This document shows, piece after piece, positions 33,124 through 43,928 of a DNA stretch of 64,000 bases (position 1 is the stretch's first letter; each line of letters opens with the position of its first letter). Both the position numbers and the translations under genes were made by a program. The notes beneath the pieces are model-generated. The model ran no database searches. It saw only the letters and a program-made list of their open reading frames with translations, and was not told the DNA's origin. The stretch is from Plutella xylostella (taxonomy: Eukaryota; Arthropoda; Insecta; Lepidoptera; Plutellidae), in NCBI RefSeq assembly GCF_932276165.1, contig NC_063997.1, positions 6,644,001-6,708,000 on the forward strand. Direction: 5' to 3'.

Positions 33124-36100
33124 GTGAGTACTTAAACTTTTAATTGCATTATTTTAGAATGAAATATGGTAAATAAGGGAAGTAGTTATAAGATGCCAAT
33201 TGTAAATCAGAGGTGATTATAGTGTATTTTTTTTAAAAGGAAAGTATAAGGATCGCTTTGATACCCTCATGATATTTTATCACAATAATAAAACCTAATT
33301 ATAATAATATAATGAAAAGTTTAACAAAGCTCAATAAAAAGTACCTACACTCACGGGCAATAAAAAGTTCTACTCACAAAATGCCAACACCAAACGACCC
33401 CAATTTTTTCAAACATTTAATTTAAATTTTCACCAACATATTTTCGTTTTTCGTTGGTATATCCTGATGCTCTGTTACATGTAGGTACTTCAATGTTGCA
33501 GAAGGCATCACTAAGCTAGCACTAGTGTTGCCCAAATTCAGTCTTGGTCTTGCAGTCTTGGTCTTGTTCTTGCGTTTTTGCAAGACCAAGACCAAGAACA
33601 AGACCGCGTATTTTTAGCAAGACCAAGACCAAGACCTGACCGTGCAAGACTTGAGCAAGAACAAGACATAGCCTGCAAGACTCTTGCGTCTTGCAGCTAG
33701 GACTTAGCGCTATTTTACTGAGTAGTTAGGTGTAACAGTTCAGTGTATAGGTAGGTACGCTTAGGAATTCTATGAGACGCAAAAAACTGTATCAAAGAAT
33801 ATGAAAAACTGGACCTATGCGCATTAAGACTAATACCATAAACATAGCGAATAAAAATATCTATTAAAATCAAAAAGTAAACTTTAATAAATAGTAATAG
33901 ACTAATAGGTAATTGCAAGACTTGCAAGACTCTTGCTGCAAGACCAAGACCAAGACCAAGACTGAGAGCGCAAGACCAAGACCAAGACCAAGACCAGGTG
34001 TATTGGCGCAAGACCAAGACCAAGACCAAGACCAGGTGTATTGGCGCAAGACCAAGACCAAGACTGGCTAAGTCTCGTCTTGTTCTTGCATTTGGGCAAC
34101 ACTAGCTAGCACATCTTGGTCTAACCATAGGAAGGAAGTATAGACCTTGGAGATATGCACGTAGGTTCCTTTCAAGATAGCCAAGTGCAGTAACTAGGAG
34201 GCCCACAAATTATTGAATGGAATGACTATTTACAAACCGTTCCAATTTATTTTAGTAGTTCCTATGTCCGGCAAGGGACGAACAGATAGATACTATTTAT
34301 ATGTACACAAAGTTTTTTTTTAAATTTTGAGTTAATTATTGGAATATTGGCAGATGACAATGTAGAACTACCTATACATATACCATCATTTTTACCTCTA
34401 TTATAATATTTAACCCTAAAGGCAAAAAGTGTATCTGTCTGTGGTAACGTGGCACCCAATCGGTTGCATCGATTTTCGTTTAGTTTTTTCAAATAAATAA
34501 AAACCATTTTCTTTCTTTCTTTCTTTCTTTCAAATCATGGATAATGTTACCCCATATTTGATAATTATATTTTTATCAAAATCGGCTAAGCCATTCTAAA
34601 GTTATGCGACTTTAGTGTTAAATTTCGGGTGTTTGTTTCAAACGTTGGTTACGTTATATTAGAAGCTTCTCTATTAATTTCTGTTGAAATATGGCTGGAG
34701 GCCTATGTCCAATGTCAATGACTGTTGTGGTGGGTTCAGTAATGTTTTTTTCATTAATCTTATAAATGATGTATAGGTACTTTAGGTACAATAGCTCGCC
34801 ACGCTACTCAAATTGTAATGTGTCTGTAACAGCAACAAATAGCTTTATTGTCAGTTTAAAGTAAAGAATAACACATACGAAACGATCTATAATAACATTG
34901 TATTCCATGACAATTGGACATAAAATTTCATACATATTCAAATTGCTTTGGCAGCACGTACCGTGTCGTTTAAATACGTTACAGTTTACATACGTGATAA
35001 CAAATGAATTGTACTTAACACGTGAATATAATGCTAATACTTATCTTATGTATTTCTTCTTTTTTGAAGCAGGAAGTTTAGGCTATTCTAAAGAAAACGA
35101 TTGAATTTAGAGCAGTCAGATTTAAAATTAATTCTTTTTAAAATATAAATATAGGTAATACTTATTTACAACACTGAATTTAAATAGCACAATTACTCTG
35201 GGTGTCTCTTGTGCCATAAACACAGTTACAGTGCCACAAACTTATCTGTTCCGGTGAGAGCGAACTAAATTGATCCATATCTCATTACTTACTAATGAAT
35301 TATATGGTTATACAATTGTATATTGTAAAAGATGAAATGGGTTTATTGACACCGCAAGAGCGAATTAACAATACAAGCAAACTTAAAATATTATAGAATG
35401 AAGAAATATTAGACATTTATGTGAGCTGTCACCGGAACAGATAAGTTTGTGGCACTGTAAATGCACATCGAGTAACCTTCATCAAATGACATTTAAGGTC
35501 GAGAATGAGCCATCTGTATTAGGGAATAAAACTTTGAAAATAATTTCAAATTGACACCTAAAGATAAGTAATATTAGGTATATTTTATTCTTAACTGCCA
35601 GTTTCAATACTTGATAGCTGACAGTTACTATCATACGACTTTGACACATAGAAAGTTGCATTCTGTCAAAATCGTATGAAAGTAACTGTCAGCTATTGAT
35701 AGATCGAGTTATTGAAACTGGCAGTTAGTAGAAACTCGCAGCTAGTCATTAGTGCTTCCTCAAAATCCTAGGAAACTGAATGAATACTAATTAAACTTTA
35801 TTATTATTATTTATAATTTTAACTATCCTTTGTAATCCTATTCTACCACTGCCAGCCCTAAAAATGCACCCCTAACCAAAACCCCCATTTCCAGTATTCA
35901 TAATACCGCAGCGATATGTGTTCGCCATCATGGCCGGACTGGCCATAGCCAACGCGTACACGATGCGGGTCTGCCTGAACCTGGCCATCACGCAGATGGT
36001 GAAGAGAGAAGTGTTAGTGGAAGGGGACGCGCACTTTGACCCGGACGCGTGCCCCGACCCGGCGGCGCCTGTCAATGTCACCAGCTTCATCCGGGAACTC

Positions 36101-39100
36101 GCTAGGGTCGACACTGTGAGTTTGTTGTTGTTTTGGATTTGGATTTTTAGGTGTTTGTAGATTAGCCAGTCACTTCCGGTTTACCCAATTCATTATTGAT
36201 TAATAGACGGTGATTTCCTTTGATCGGCTTAAGAGTGGAGCGGTTGATGAATGATTCCTTATGAATACAAATTTGTTTTAAAAAAAAAACTTCAATATAA
36301 AGTTTCGAAACAAAAAGTTCATTTTAGTTGTTCAGTTTGACTGATATCATGAATTTATCGGTATACAATAATATAAACAATAAACTATAAGCTCAGATTT
36401 AATTACGGAGAATATGATGCGGGTTGTTTGTATACGGGTTTAATACAAGATAAGATAAGTAATAAAATAAAAGAGGTATTGAATTGGATCAAGTGGCTTT
36501 CAAACAATCTAGGATTAAACTATCGATAAAATCTAAAATAGCACAAATCTGTCAAACCGCTATCTATGTATCGTAAAATCAGTTACTTTAGTAAGGTAAT
36601 TTCCGTACCTTATTTACATTGTGAGATTATGATGATTGACGCATCTGAAAATGTACGTACTAAAATACTCGGAATCACGGCCCTGAAAAACATTGTGAAA
36701 TCGCAGATTTTTTTTTCACTTTCAACGTATTTATTAATCATAAAAAACACAATACAATTATTTAACCACAAAACCAGTTTACTGGTTTGTCTGTGGATAA
36801 GCAATGGCAATCGTGAGATTTGTAATGAAAAACTTAGAAAACCATGGACATTTAGAACTTATAGTTTTTAAACCGGAACACCTGAAAAATTACCTAAAAA
36901 TAATAAAAATATTATAATAAACTAAGTTATTCATATTATGCATGCATATTCTATCGAACTAAATGTATCGAAGAAGTAATAATGTTGTATAGTCCATCTT
37001 ATTAATGCATTTTGACGCTGGCTTACGTCTGGTTATAGTAAGTAAAGTTGGCTTTCATTTGCAGTCATCAAATATCTATGGAATTTTAAATTTCGAATGT
37101 CAAAAAAGCATTAATAAGAGGAAAATATGGACATAGGTAGTAGGTATACAGGGTGTCCCAAAAGTCAACGTCATCCCTTAAAGGGCTGATAGGTCAGCTC
37201 ATGAGAGGCCAGAATATCACAATATAACCTTAGTAAAAACTCGATAATTTTTGAGATATTGACACTTTTATAAATTTGCTGAAAATCGACACCTTGGATC
37301 AGTTTTTTGCGTGCCGCCGGTACAAAAATCCATATTGTTAGAATTGGTTTGGTGTCGCATCACCCTGTATAGCCCTGCTATTGATCGCAGTAAAAAAAAA
37401 TATCAAGTAATGCTGTATGTTTAAAAAAAACACGGTTTTCAAAGTCATAAAAGGTAATCGATTTTTTTATAAACAACTTTGACTCTACATACTGTAAAAA
37501 AAATATACCACGCAAACCTGGCACCTTATTTGAAAAGATTGCTTATTTAATGCAGTTTCCAAAATGGTATGAAACGTTGCTATTGTTTCAATTAACAAAA
37601 AAGTTATTGCTATTTTAGTACAAAACGACCTCGATGTAAAATTGTTTGAAGGAAATTTATCTGACTGAATTTATTAAGGGTAAGTCATGTTGGAATGAGT
37701 AAAAGTAAAATAAGTGGTGTGGCCGGGAGTGGGAAAAGAGACAACGTTGTCACAGAATAAAAAAAACGCATTTTGAGTCTCTTTCTCGAAACAAGTGGAC
37801 TATAGCAACTCCACATTCCCCATAAATGTAGCGCATGGTAACGTACATTCCTGAGTAGTGCTAATGTGTGATATTGTACAAGTAAAACGCTTACACAGTC
37901 ATGTACATTGTACACCCACATTATCCAAAAAAAGGACCGATCAGTTTGTCATTAACATTACCTCTAATTACTTGTTATTTATTTTAAAGTTATTGTTAAA
38001 CAAAACCAAACTCTCAAAATTATGATTATGACCATTAATGAGTATTATTTTTTGCTGGTTATGTACTAAATATAATAATGTGGTGTTATAATTTTGAGAA
38101 ATAAAAATAAAAGTCAATAAATGTTTGTTTTTCCAAATAAGGTGTAAAAAACGCAAAATATGTTTTAAATAAGAGTTTGGTAAGTTTTTTCTTAGCTATT
38201 TTTGCGTCATCTATGTTGCCACGGCTGACCCCACCACCTATTTTACTTTTACTCATTCCAACATGACTTACCCTTAATAAATTCAGTCACATAAATTTCC
38301 TTCAAACAATTTTACATCGAGGTCGTTTTGTACTAAAATAGCAATAACTTTTTTGTTAATTGAAACAATAGCAACGTTTTATACCATTTTGGAAACTGCA
38401 TTAAATGAGCAATCTTTTCAAGTAAGGTGCCAGGTTTGCGTGGTATATATTTTTTACAGTATGTAGAGTCAAAGTTGTTTATAAAAAAATACTATTACCT
38501 TTTATGACTTTGAAAACCGTGTTTTTTTAAACATACAGCATTACTCGATAATTTTTTTGACTGTGATCAATAGCAGGGCTATACAGGGTGATGCAACACC
38601 AAACGAATTCTAACAATATGGATTTTTGTACCGGCGGCACGCAAAAAACTGATCCAAGGTGTCGATTTTCAGCAAATTTATAAAAGTGTCAATATCTCGA
38701 AAATTATCGAGTTTTTACTAAGGTCATATTGTGATATTCTGGCCTCTCATGAGCTGACCTATCAGCCCTTTAAGGGATGACGTTGACTTTTGGGACACCC
38801 TGTATACGTAAAACAAAGATAAAATATGTAAGTAGGTATCCATCGGATTTATAGTGCTCGGTATTCGATGCAGATAATCTGATCACCAGCAAATAAAAAA
38901 TACCCCTCAGCTAGCACTATCTAAATCTTTTGAATAAACCTCTCCAGTTAAATAAACCTCGCTTAAGATAATGTCATTGTCACACAACGTCATACTTTAT
39001 TTTGATATCTTATGTTTGCGGATGTTTTAGGGTTTGGTATGTACGTACCTACCATTCATTAAATCTATAGGTAATAATTATAAAACATATTGTTAGCTAT

Positions 39101-42100
39101 AATAGCTTACTTGGATTACTTCTTTATTTTTGTGTCATTAAAAATAATTATGTCCGACACATCTATTGATACTCCGTTATGAGTTGGAACTGACAGTGAA
39201 GCACCTACTAAAGATGTTTTTATCTTTTAATTACACAAATACTATTACTATAGATCCAATTCCTTACTGGCAACAGCCTAGACTAGTAAAAATTTAAAAT
39301 CTATACATATTTCCAGACCCAGTTTGAATGGAGCGAAGCCACCCAGGGTCTCATCCTGTCCGGGTTCTACTACGGCTACGTGCTAACCCACATCCCTGGG
39401 GGCATGCTGGCGGAGAAGTATGGGGGCAAGTGGGTGCTCGGGCTGGGTCTCTTCATCACCGCTGTATGCACGCTGGTGACCCCCATAGTCGTGGAGTGGG
39501 GCGGGGCGATGGCGCTCTTCGCTTTACGAGTGTTTGAAGGTCTTGGGGAGGTAAGTTTAAAAGATTTCGTAAAAATGTTGGGTTAGACCGTGAGCAGATG
39601 AGGAAGTTTTAAGTGATGAGGTAGAAAATAATGCAGTGGCGTAAATACGTTTACCAAGTAATTTATCCTATTACTACCTCCTACAGTTTATGTGACTTGT
39701 CTTATGCACGTTAAACGTCAATAGTTAAGCACCTAAATGTACATAATTAAAGTTTAGATTTTTTACTTACTTTTTATTACAGTGATATAAATGTTCATAT
39801 GTGTTTTTCTTTTCTTCCAAGGGTCCATCGATGCCTGGCCTGATGTGTATGATATCGCGATGGGGCCCGAAAACAGAGCGAGCAAGGATCGGTTCCATAG
39901 TCTTTGGTGGAGCACAAATAGGAAACATTGCCGGTTCATACTTATCTGGCATTATTATGCATGATGGAAAATGGCAAGACGTCTTCTACTTCTTTGGCGC
40001 TTTGGGTGTGATCTGGTTCGTCCTCTGGGTAAGTTATATCTAAAGATAGAATCTATCTATATAAGAGATTATTAAATATGTTGGAAACCAGCACCAGCCA
40101 TAAGGACCCTTTGCCTATAAGACCTCTCAGATTGACATCTTAACAAAAATAAGTGTAACAAATATTTTTTTGCTATTTTTGGAGCTGTAAAACCGTAGTA
40201 CTCAGGTCTTATTGGCCATAGGTTTAAGAAATTATAATTACTAAACCTAAAAATATTAAGATGTTATAAAACTACCTAACTACCTACCTTAAAAGATAAA
40301 AAATATTTTCTAGGTCACCGCCGTCGTTTGGCAAGGTTCCCAAGAGGCTGGCCGCATTGCCCCGCTGAATGGCGAGGCTTATCCTATTATTACTAAACGC
40401 AAACTGATTTTCTTTCAGATCTTCCTGTGCTACAGTACTCCAAACACCCATCCTTTCATTTCCGATGAAGAGAAGAAGTACCTGAACGCGAATGTGGACT
40501 CCCTGATCCACACCAACAAGCAGAAGCTGGACCCCGTGCCGTGGAAGGCACTGCTGCGGTCGGTGCCCCTGTGGGCCCTCATCATTGCTGGTGTAAGTAC
40601 CTTCAATGAACAACTAACAACTCGCTCTTAAATGAATACTCATCACCACCACCGATACATTAGCAATTCACAATATTTAAGCAGCGTCGCTTCTCTGTCA
40701 AACATTTTTTTAAATGCATACAGTTACGTTAGATTTGACAAGCGAGCGGCGCTGCTTATGGATTGCTTATTGAAATGTTCGGTGGTGGTAACCCCACAGA
40801 TTCTCTTTTTAGTCCTAGTAACTTAAATCCTATATAATGACAACTCAGATTGATGAATCGCAGCACCGCCACATTTCATACTCAAGTTCCGATTGACTTG
40901 ACTTTCTCAGGTTGTGAAACTGGCGGTATTAAATAGTGAGAGTGACCCAACTGTGCTTTAAATACGATCGGCGGCGTTCACCCTTAGCAGTCAGCAACTG
41001 ACCATTTTCTGACTGCCTAATCCTGTCACCTTTCCTAACCAGCTCTAGTGTTTGTTTCCGATAAGCTAAGAAGCCTACATGTATAAATGAAAAAACACTA
41101 TATAAGTATAACACCTAATATCAACCTCTACCTCTACATTTCAGATTGGCCACGACTGGGGCTACTTCACCATGGTGACCGACTTACCGAAATACATGAC
41201 AGATGTGCTTAAATTCAACATCAAGACCGCTGGCATCCTCAACGCTCTCCCCTACATCGCCATGTGGATATCCTGCTTCTTCTTCGGAACTATTTGTGAC
41301 TTCTGCGTCAAACGCGGCTGGCACAGCATTCCTACTGCAAGGAAAATTTACACTACTATTGGTGAGTAACTGCTGACCTGAGATGGATATACTAAGATAT
41401 TCTAGTGGAAATAAATAGAAGGGTTTAACAGCTAGAATATATACCCAACTAATAGCCCCCTATTGAGATGGCCGGTAATGCGCTTCTCAATCAATTACTG
41501 TACGAAGTGCAAAATACGTAAGCACTTACAGCAGTATGCTTGCTAGATCCAATAAAATCTCTTCGATGAAAGTTATACCAGAGTGCATTAATTTATATGC
41601 TTATATTCAGATTATAAAACTAGCAATTTAAAAAACCTGAGTAAACGTGGTTACAAATAGGTAGCTTTAGAAATTCATACATGCATAACCTACCAAAGGT
41701 ACACTAGTTGCTGGTTTTTGTGATGCCAATGAAGTAAATCAACCACATCGCAAACCATTTTAACCACCCTTTCCTTTACCTTCAGCGGCAACCGGCCCTG
41801 GCATATGCATCATCATGGCGTCCTACTCCGGCTGCGACACCACGCTCGCCACCGTCTGGTTCATCGCGGCCATGACCCTCATGGGGGCCTACTACAGCGG
41901 CATGAAGATCAACGCTCTTGACATCACCCCCAACTACGCCGGCACCACCACCGCCATGGTCAACGGAATCGCCGCCATATCTGGCATTATTACGCCGTAT
42001 CTGGTCGGGATTTTAACGCCTGAAGTAAGTTTGTTGCAATGTGGTGTGGTTTGGTTTTGGTGTTTGAGTAATTCAAGGGCGTTCTCAGGAGTCTAATTTG

Positions 42101-42447
42101 CTTAAATTGGAATTCATAACTGGATCAATTATTTTGCATATGTATGTAAATAAATATTTTTTCAATCTTTGCCAGTCTACAACCGAATCACAAAATCAGT
42201 AACTAATGCTCACTTCCTCTTACAGTCAACGTTGAAACAATGGCGTGTAGCCTTCTGGGTGTGCCTAGCAGTTTTAGTAGTGACCAACGTCATCTACATC
42301 ATCTGGGCGCAGGGCGAGCAGCTCTGGTGGGACGACGTCAAGACGCACGGCTACCCCGCCGGCTGGAAGCATGGACCTCTCACAATGAGGGAAGTCGACG
42401 CAGAAGACACGAAGAAAGAGGTGGAGGAACAGAAAGACAAACATTGA
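33090..42447 (+). CDS. SLC17-type MFS transporter 1 (putative inorganic phosphate cotransporter), complete
   Basis: Exons 33090-33123, 35895-36115, 39317-39550, 39822-40028, 40419-40592, 41145-41361, 41786-42024 and 42226-42447 give 515 aa in one frame. It is a membrane carrier of the SLC17 anion:cation symporter branch (sialin/NaPi-like). The substrate cannot be read from sequence, and the phosphate name is only convention. TM1 is at about 19-43. A glycosylatable loop follows (N72 sequon). TM2 and the MFS loop motif LAEKYGGKW end at 124. SRWGPKTERARIG and FGGAQIGNIAGSYLSG lie around TM4-5, FFGALGVIWF in TM6, a cytosolic loop with STPNTHPFISDEEKKYL, then a second six-helix half and a charged C-terminus. 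The length is normal for the family. Two paralogues follow in the same orientation. Confidence 0.92.
33523..34104. mobile_element. hAT-like element with internal (CCAAGA)n repeats
   Basis: The terminal inverted repeats TAGTGTTGCCCAAA and TTTGGGCAACACTA are flanked by an exact 8-bp duplication, GCTAGCAC (33515-33522 and 34105-34112), as expected for hAT. Inside, the 5' part has CTTGGTCTTG-type repeats that turn into CAAGACCAAGACC repeats. The 3' part (33915-34075) has a longer CAAGACCAAGACC array with two GGTGTATTGGCG spacers. No transposase is present. It lies in intron 1 of transporter 1. Confidence 0.88.
35226..35460. repeat. MITE with 32-bp perfect terminal inverted repeats
   Basis: The left end TTACAGTGCCACAAACTTAT and the matching right end (ATAAGTTTGTGGCACTGTAA) extend to 32 identical inverted bases. 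The core is AT-rich and non-coding. It lies in intron 1 of transporter 1. Confidence 0.8.
35592..35727. repeat. Fold-back MITE
   Basis: TAACTGCCAGTTTCAATA and its inverted complement at the right end belong to arms of roughly 55 bp that would fold into one hairpin. It lies in intron 1 of transporter 1, about 170 bp before exon 2. Confidence 0.75.
35895..36115 (+). CDS. Transporter 1 exon 2 (TM1 and luminal loop)
   Basis: Enters phase 1 (T+TA gives Leu), leaves phase 0 at ACT|GTGAGT. It encodes FIIPQRYVFAIMAGL and the AYTMRVCLNLAITQMV signature of insect SLC17 proteins, then the variable loop with sequon NVT. Confidence 0.93.
37147..38804. repeat. 1.66-kb element with ~578-bp terminal inverted repeats
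   Basis: The left arm (37147 to about 37724) starts TACAGGGTGTCCCAAAAGTC. The right arm (about 38225-38804) is its near-identical inverted complement ending CCCTGTA. TA flanks both ends, fitting a Tc1/mariner-type target. A roughly 500-bp centre has no convincing open frame. It lies in intron 2 of transporter 1. Confidence 0.88.
39317..39550 (+). CDS. Transporter 1 exon 3 (TM2-TM3, MFS loop motif)
   Basis: Phase 0/0. It encodes WSEATQGLILSGFYYGYV, THIPGGMLAEKYGGKW and RVFEGLGE. The glycine-rich loop between TM2 and TM3 is the MFS hallmark. Confidence 0.95.
39822..40028 (+). CDS. Transporter 1 exon 4 (TM4-TM6)
   Basis: Phase 0/0. It encodes SRWGPKTERARIG, FGGAQIGNIAGSYLSG and FFGALGVIWFVLW. 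This exon is one residue shorter than in genes 2 and 3: HDGKWQ replaces a DG(G/D)DW turn. Confidence 0.95.
40419..40592 (+). CDS. Transporter 1 exon 5 (central cytosolic loop)
   Basis: Phase 0/0. It encodes STPNTHPFISDEEKKYL, a polar helix and DPVPWKALLRSVPLWAL leading into TM7. The conserved HP.IS.EE pattern is typical of SLC17 proteins. Confidence 0.94.
41145..41361 (+). CDS. Transporter 1 exon 6 (TM7-TM8)
   Basis: Enters phase 0, leaves phase 1. It encodes GHDWGYFTMVTDLPKYM, FNIKTAGILNALPYIAMW and CDFCVKRGW. The same length (217 bp) is kept in all three paralogues. Confidence 0.95.
41786..42024 (+). CDS. Transporter 1 exon 7 (TM9-TM11), undivided
   Basis: Enters phase 1 (G+CG gives Ala), leaves phase 0. 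It encodes IIMASYSGCDTTLA, KINALDITPNYAG and ISGIITPYLVGILTPE. In gene 2 the same region is split by an extra phase-2 intron between the codons for Y and S of the YYSGMKIN block. Confidence 0.94.
42226..42447 (+). CDS. Transporter 1 exon 8 (TM12 and C-terminus)
   Basis: Phase 0 start. It encodes QWRVAFWVCLAVLVVTNVIY, GEQLWWDD, GYPAGWKHGPL and a Lys/Glu-rich tail ending KDKH before TGA. The ATTAAA at 42517-42522 is a plausible polyadenylation signal. Confidence 0.94.
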   Translation, partial: STLKQWRVAFWVCLAVLVVTNVIYIIWAQGEQLWWDDVKTHGYPAGWKHGPLTMREVDAEDTKKEVEEQKDKH

Positions 42448-43891
42448 CACGGATTAGGTTAGATTTGTAAATACGTATAAGGTTAATTTTATTAATTTAT
42501 GTTGTAAATATTTGTGATTAAATGTTGTTTTAATGTTGCTTGTTGATTTTTATATTTTATTTAGTAATGTGCTCCTGACCTAATTTTACAGTTACAAAGG
42601 GTACTTACTCCTATTCAATACATTGCCGTTTTCCGTAAAGTGTACCTACAACCTACATTATATTCATTAGTAAGTAATATGATTTGTCTGTAGACTTACC
42701 TTTGAAAAATTTAATAAATGGAGTAAATTGAAGTCAGTTCTTGATCAAGTACCCAAATGCCTAAATAGGAATCTAAAACGCCAAGTTATTACATAATTAA
42801 TTTAAGTAACGATACGCCACATATCAGTGTAATAAGTAATAAGTAAGTAACTATTTCATTTGTGTTATTACTAATAACACACATGAAATAGGAAATGGGT
42901 AAGAATTGAACTATGTACCTAGAATATATTATTTTATTTATCAAATAGTTGGAACTACGAACAGTTAGAGGTAGTTTTACTACAGAGTAGTTAATTTGCA
43001 AAAAACAGTGGATAGTATAATATTATTCTAAGTGGTATCTACAGTATTTTAGTGTGTAATATGGTTAATCGATCAAAAACGGATAAACCGATTTGAATGA
43101 GGTGAATTGATGGAGATTTCAAACGTTTTACGACAGCAAATATAGACCCCTAAAAGGCAGACCCCTAGGCAAAAATTATGTGTACGCCTTCCTCATTTAA
43201 TCCATAAGTACTTCATTCGCCCAAAGGTTGCCTGGAAGAGATCCCTATAACCTATAAGGCCGCCTATAATATGCTTACCATTTTTGTAACGTATTTAAGT
43301 TCCGTGTTTTTCAATAAAGTTATTTGTATATTGTACTGGATCTATTGTGGTATTACAAAACTTGCGAAAGGTTTTCTCTAGGTACCTATAACCTTAACAT
43401 TTTAATTAGAGACCATGTTTTGTTTACTTAACATAATTTTCATGACCTTTATGAAGCTAAATTACTTCCTTTACATGTAAAATTAATTAGACCTTTTTTG
43501 GCAAATTCTATTTATTTAATGATTAAAGCAAGATTAAAGTAGCCAACATCATAAACCAATTTAACGTGTAAACAATGCAGAGGTAACAAAAAAAGTGCCT
43601 ACAAATTGTTTAGCAAGATATTTCAGTCTGAAGTATCACAAGTTGTTTGTTTTTCATCTCGGAATATCTTTATACGAGGAATGATAGTATTAAACTTATC
43701 AACTGGCAAAATGTTATCTAAAGCAGTTTCAAGAGGCATCCTAATACATCTTTGACGTACCTTTTACAGTCGCTTCAATTGATATGGGTACATAAAGTGT
43801 ATATCTAACTACTGTTTTGGACGAAATTCATGTTTACTAGTACTATTTGGCATGAAATAGCAGTAAAGTTTAAGTTTTGTTTGTCTCGAAT
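42448..43891. other. Intergenic between transporters 1 and 2
   Basis: This includes the 3' UTR of gene 1 and the promoter region of gene 2, only about 1.4 kb together. A LINE 3' tail (GGTTGCCTGGAAGAGATCCC ... AATAAAG) lies at about 43215-43330. No further gene was seen. Confidence 0.55.
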
Positions 43892-43928
43892 ATGGTATTG
43901 AGAGGATGGCGTTTGGTGTTAAATCGAG
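43892..43928 (+). CDS. Transporter 2 exon 1 (start)
   Basis: MVLRGWRLVLNR plus one base (phase 1), donor G|GTAACC. It is homologous in position and GWRL pattern to the first exons of genes 1 and 3. The donor is weaker than GTAAGT. Confidence 0.8.

Noticed and set aside
33715..34102. Minus-strand frames with long (LGLGLG/SWSWSW)-type repeats
   Set aside because: They are translations of the (CCAAGA)n satellite inside the hAT-like element, not proteins.
40284..40613. 109-codon minus-strand frame over transporter 1 exon 5
   Set aside because: It is antisense to a well-supported coding exon; no splice or homology support.
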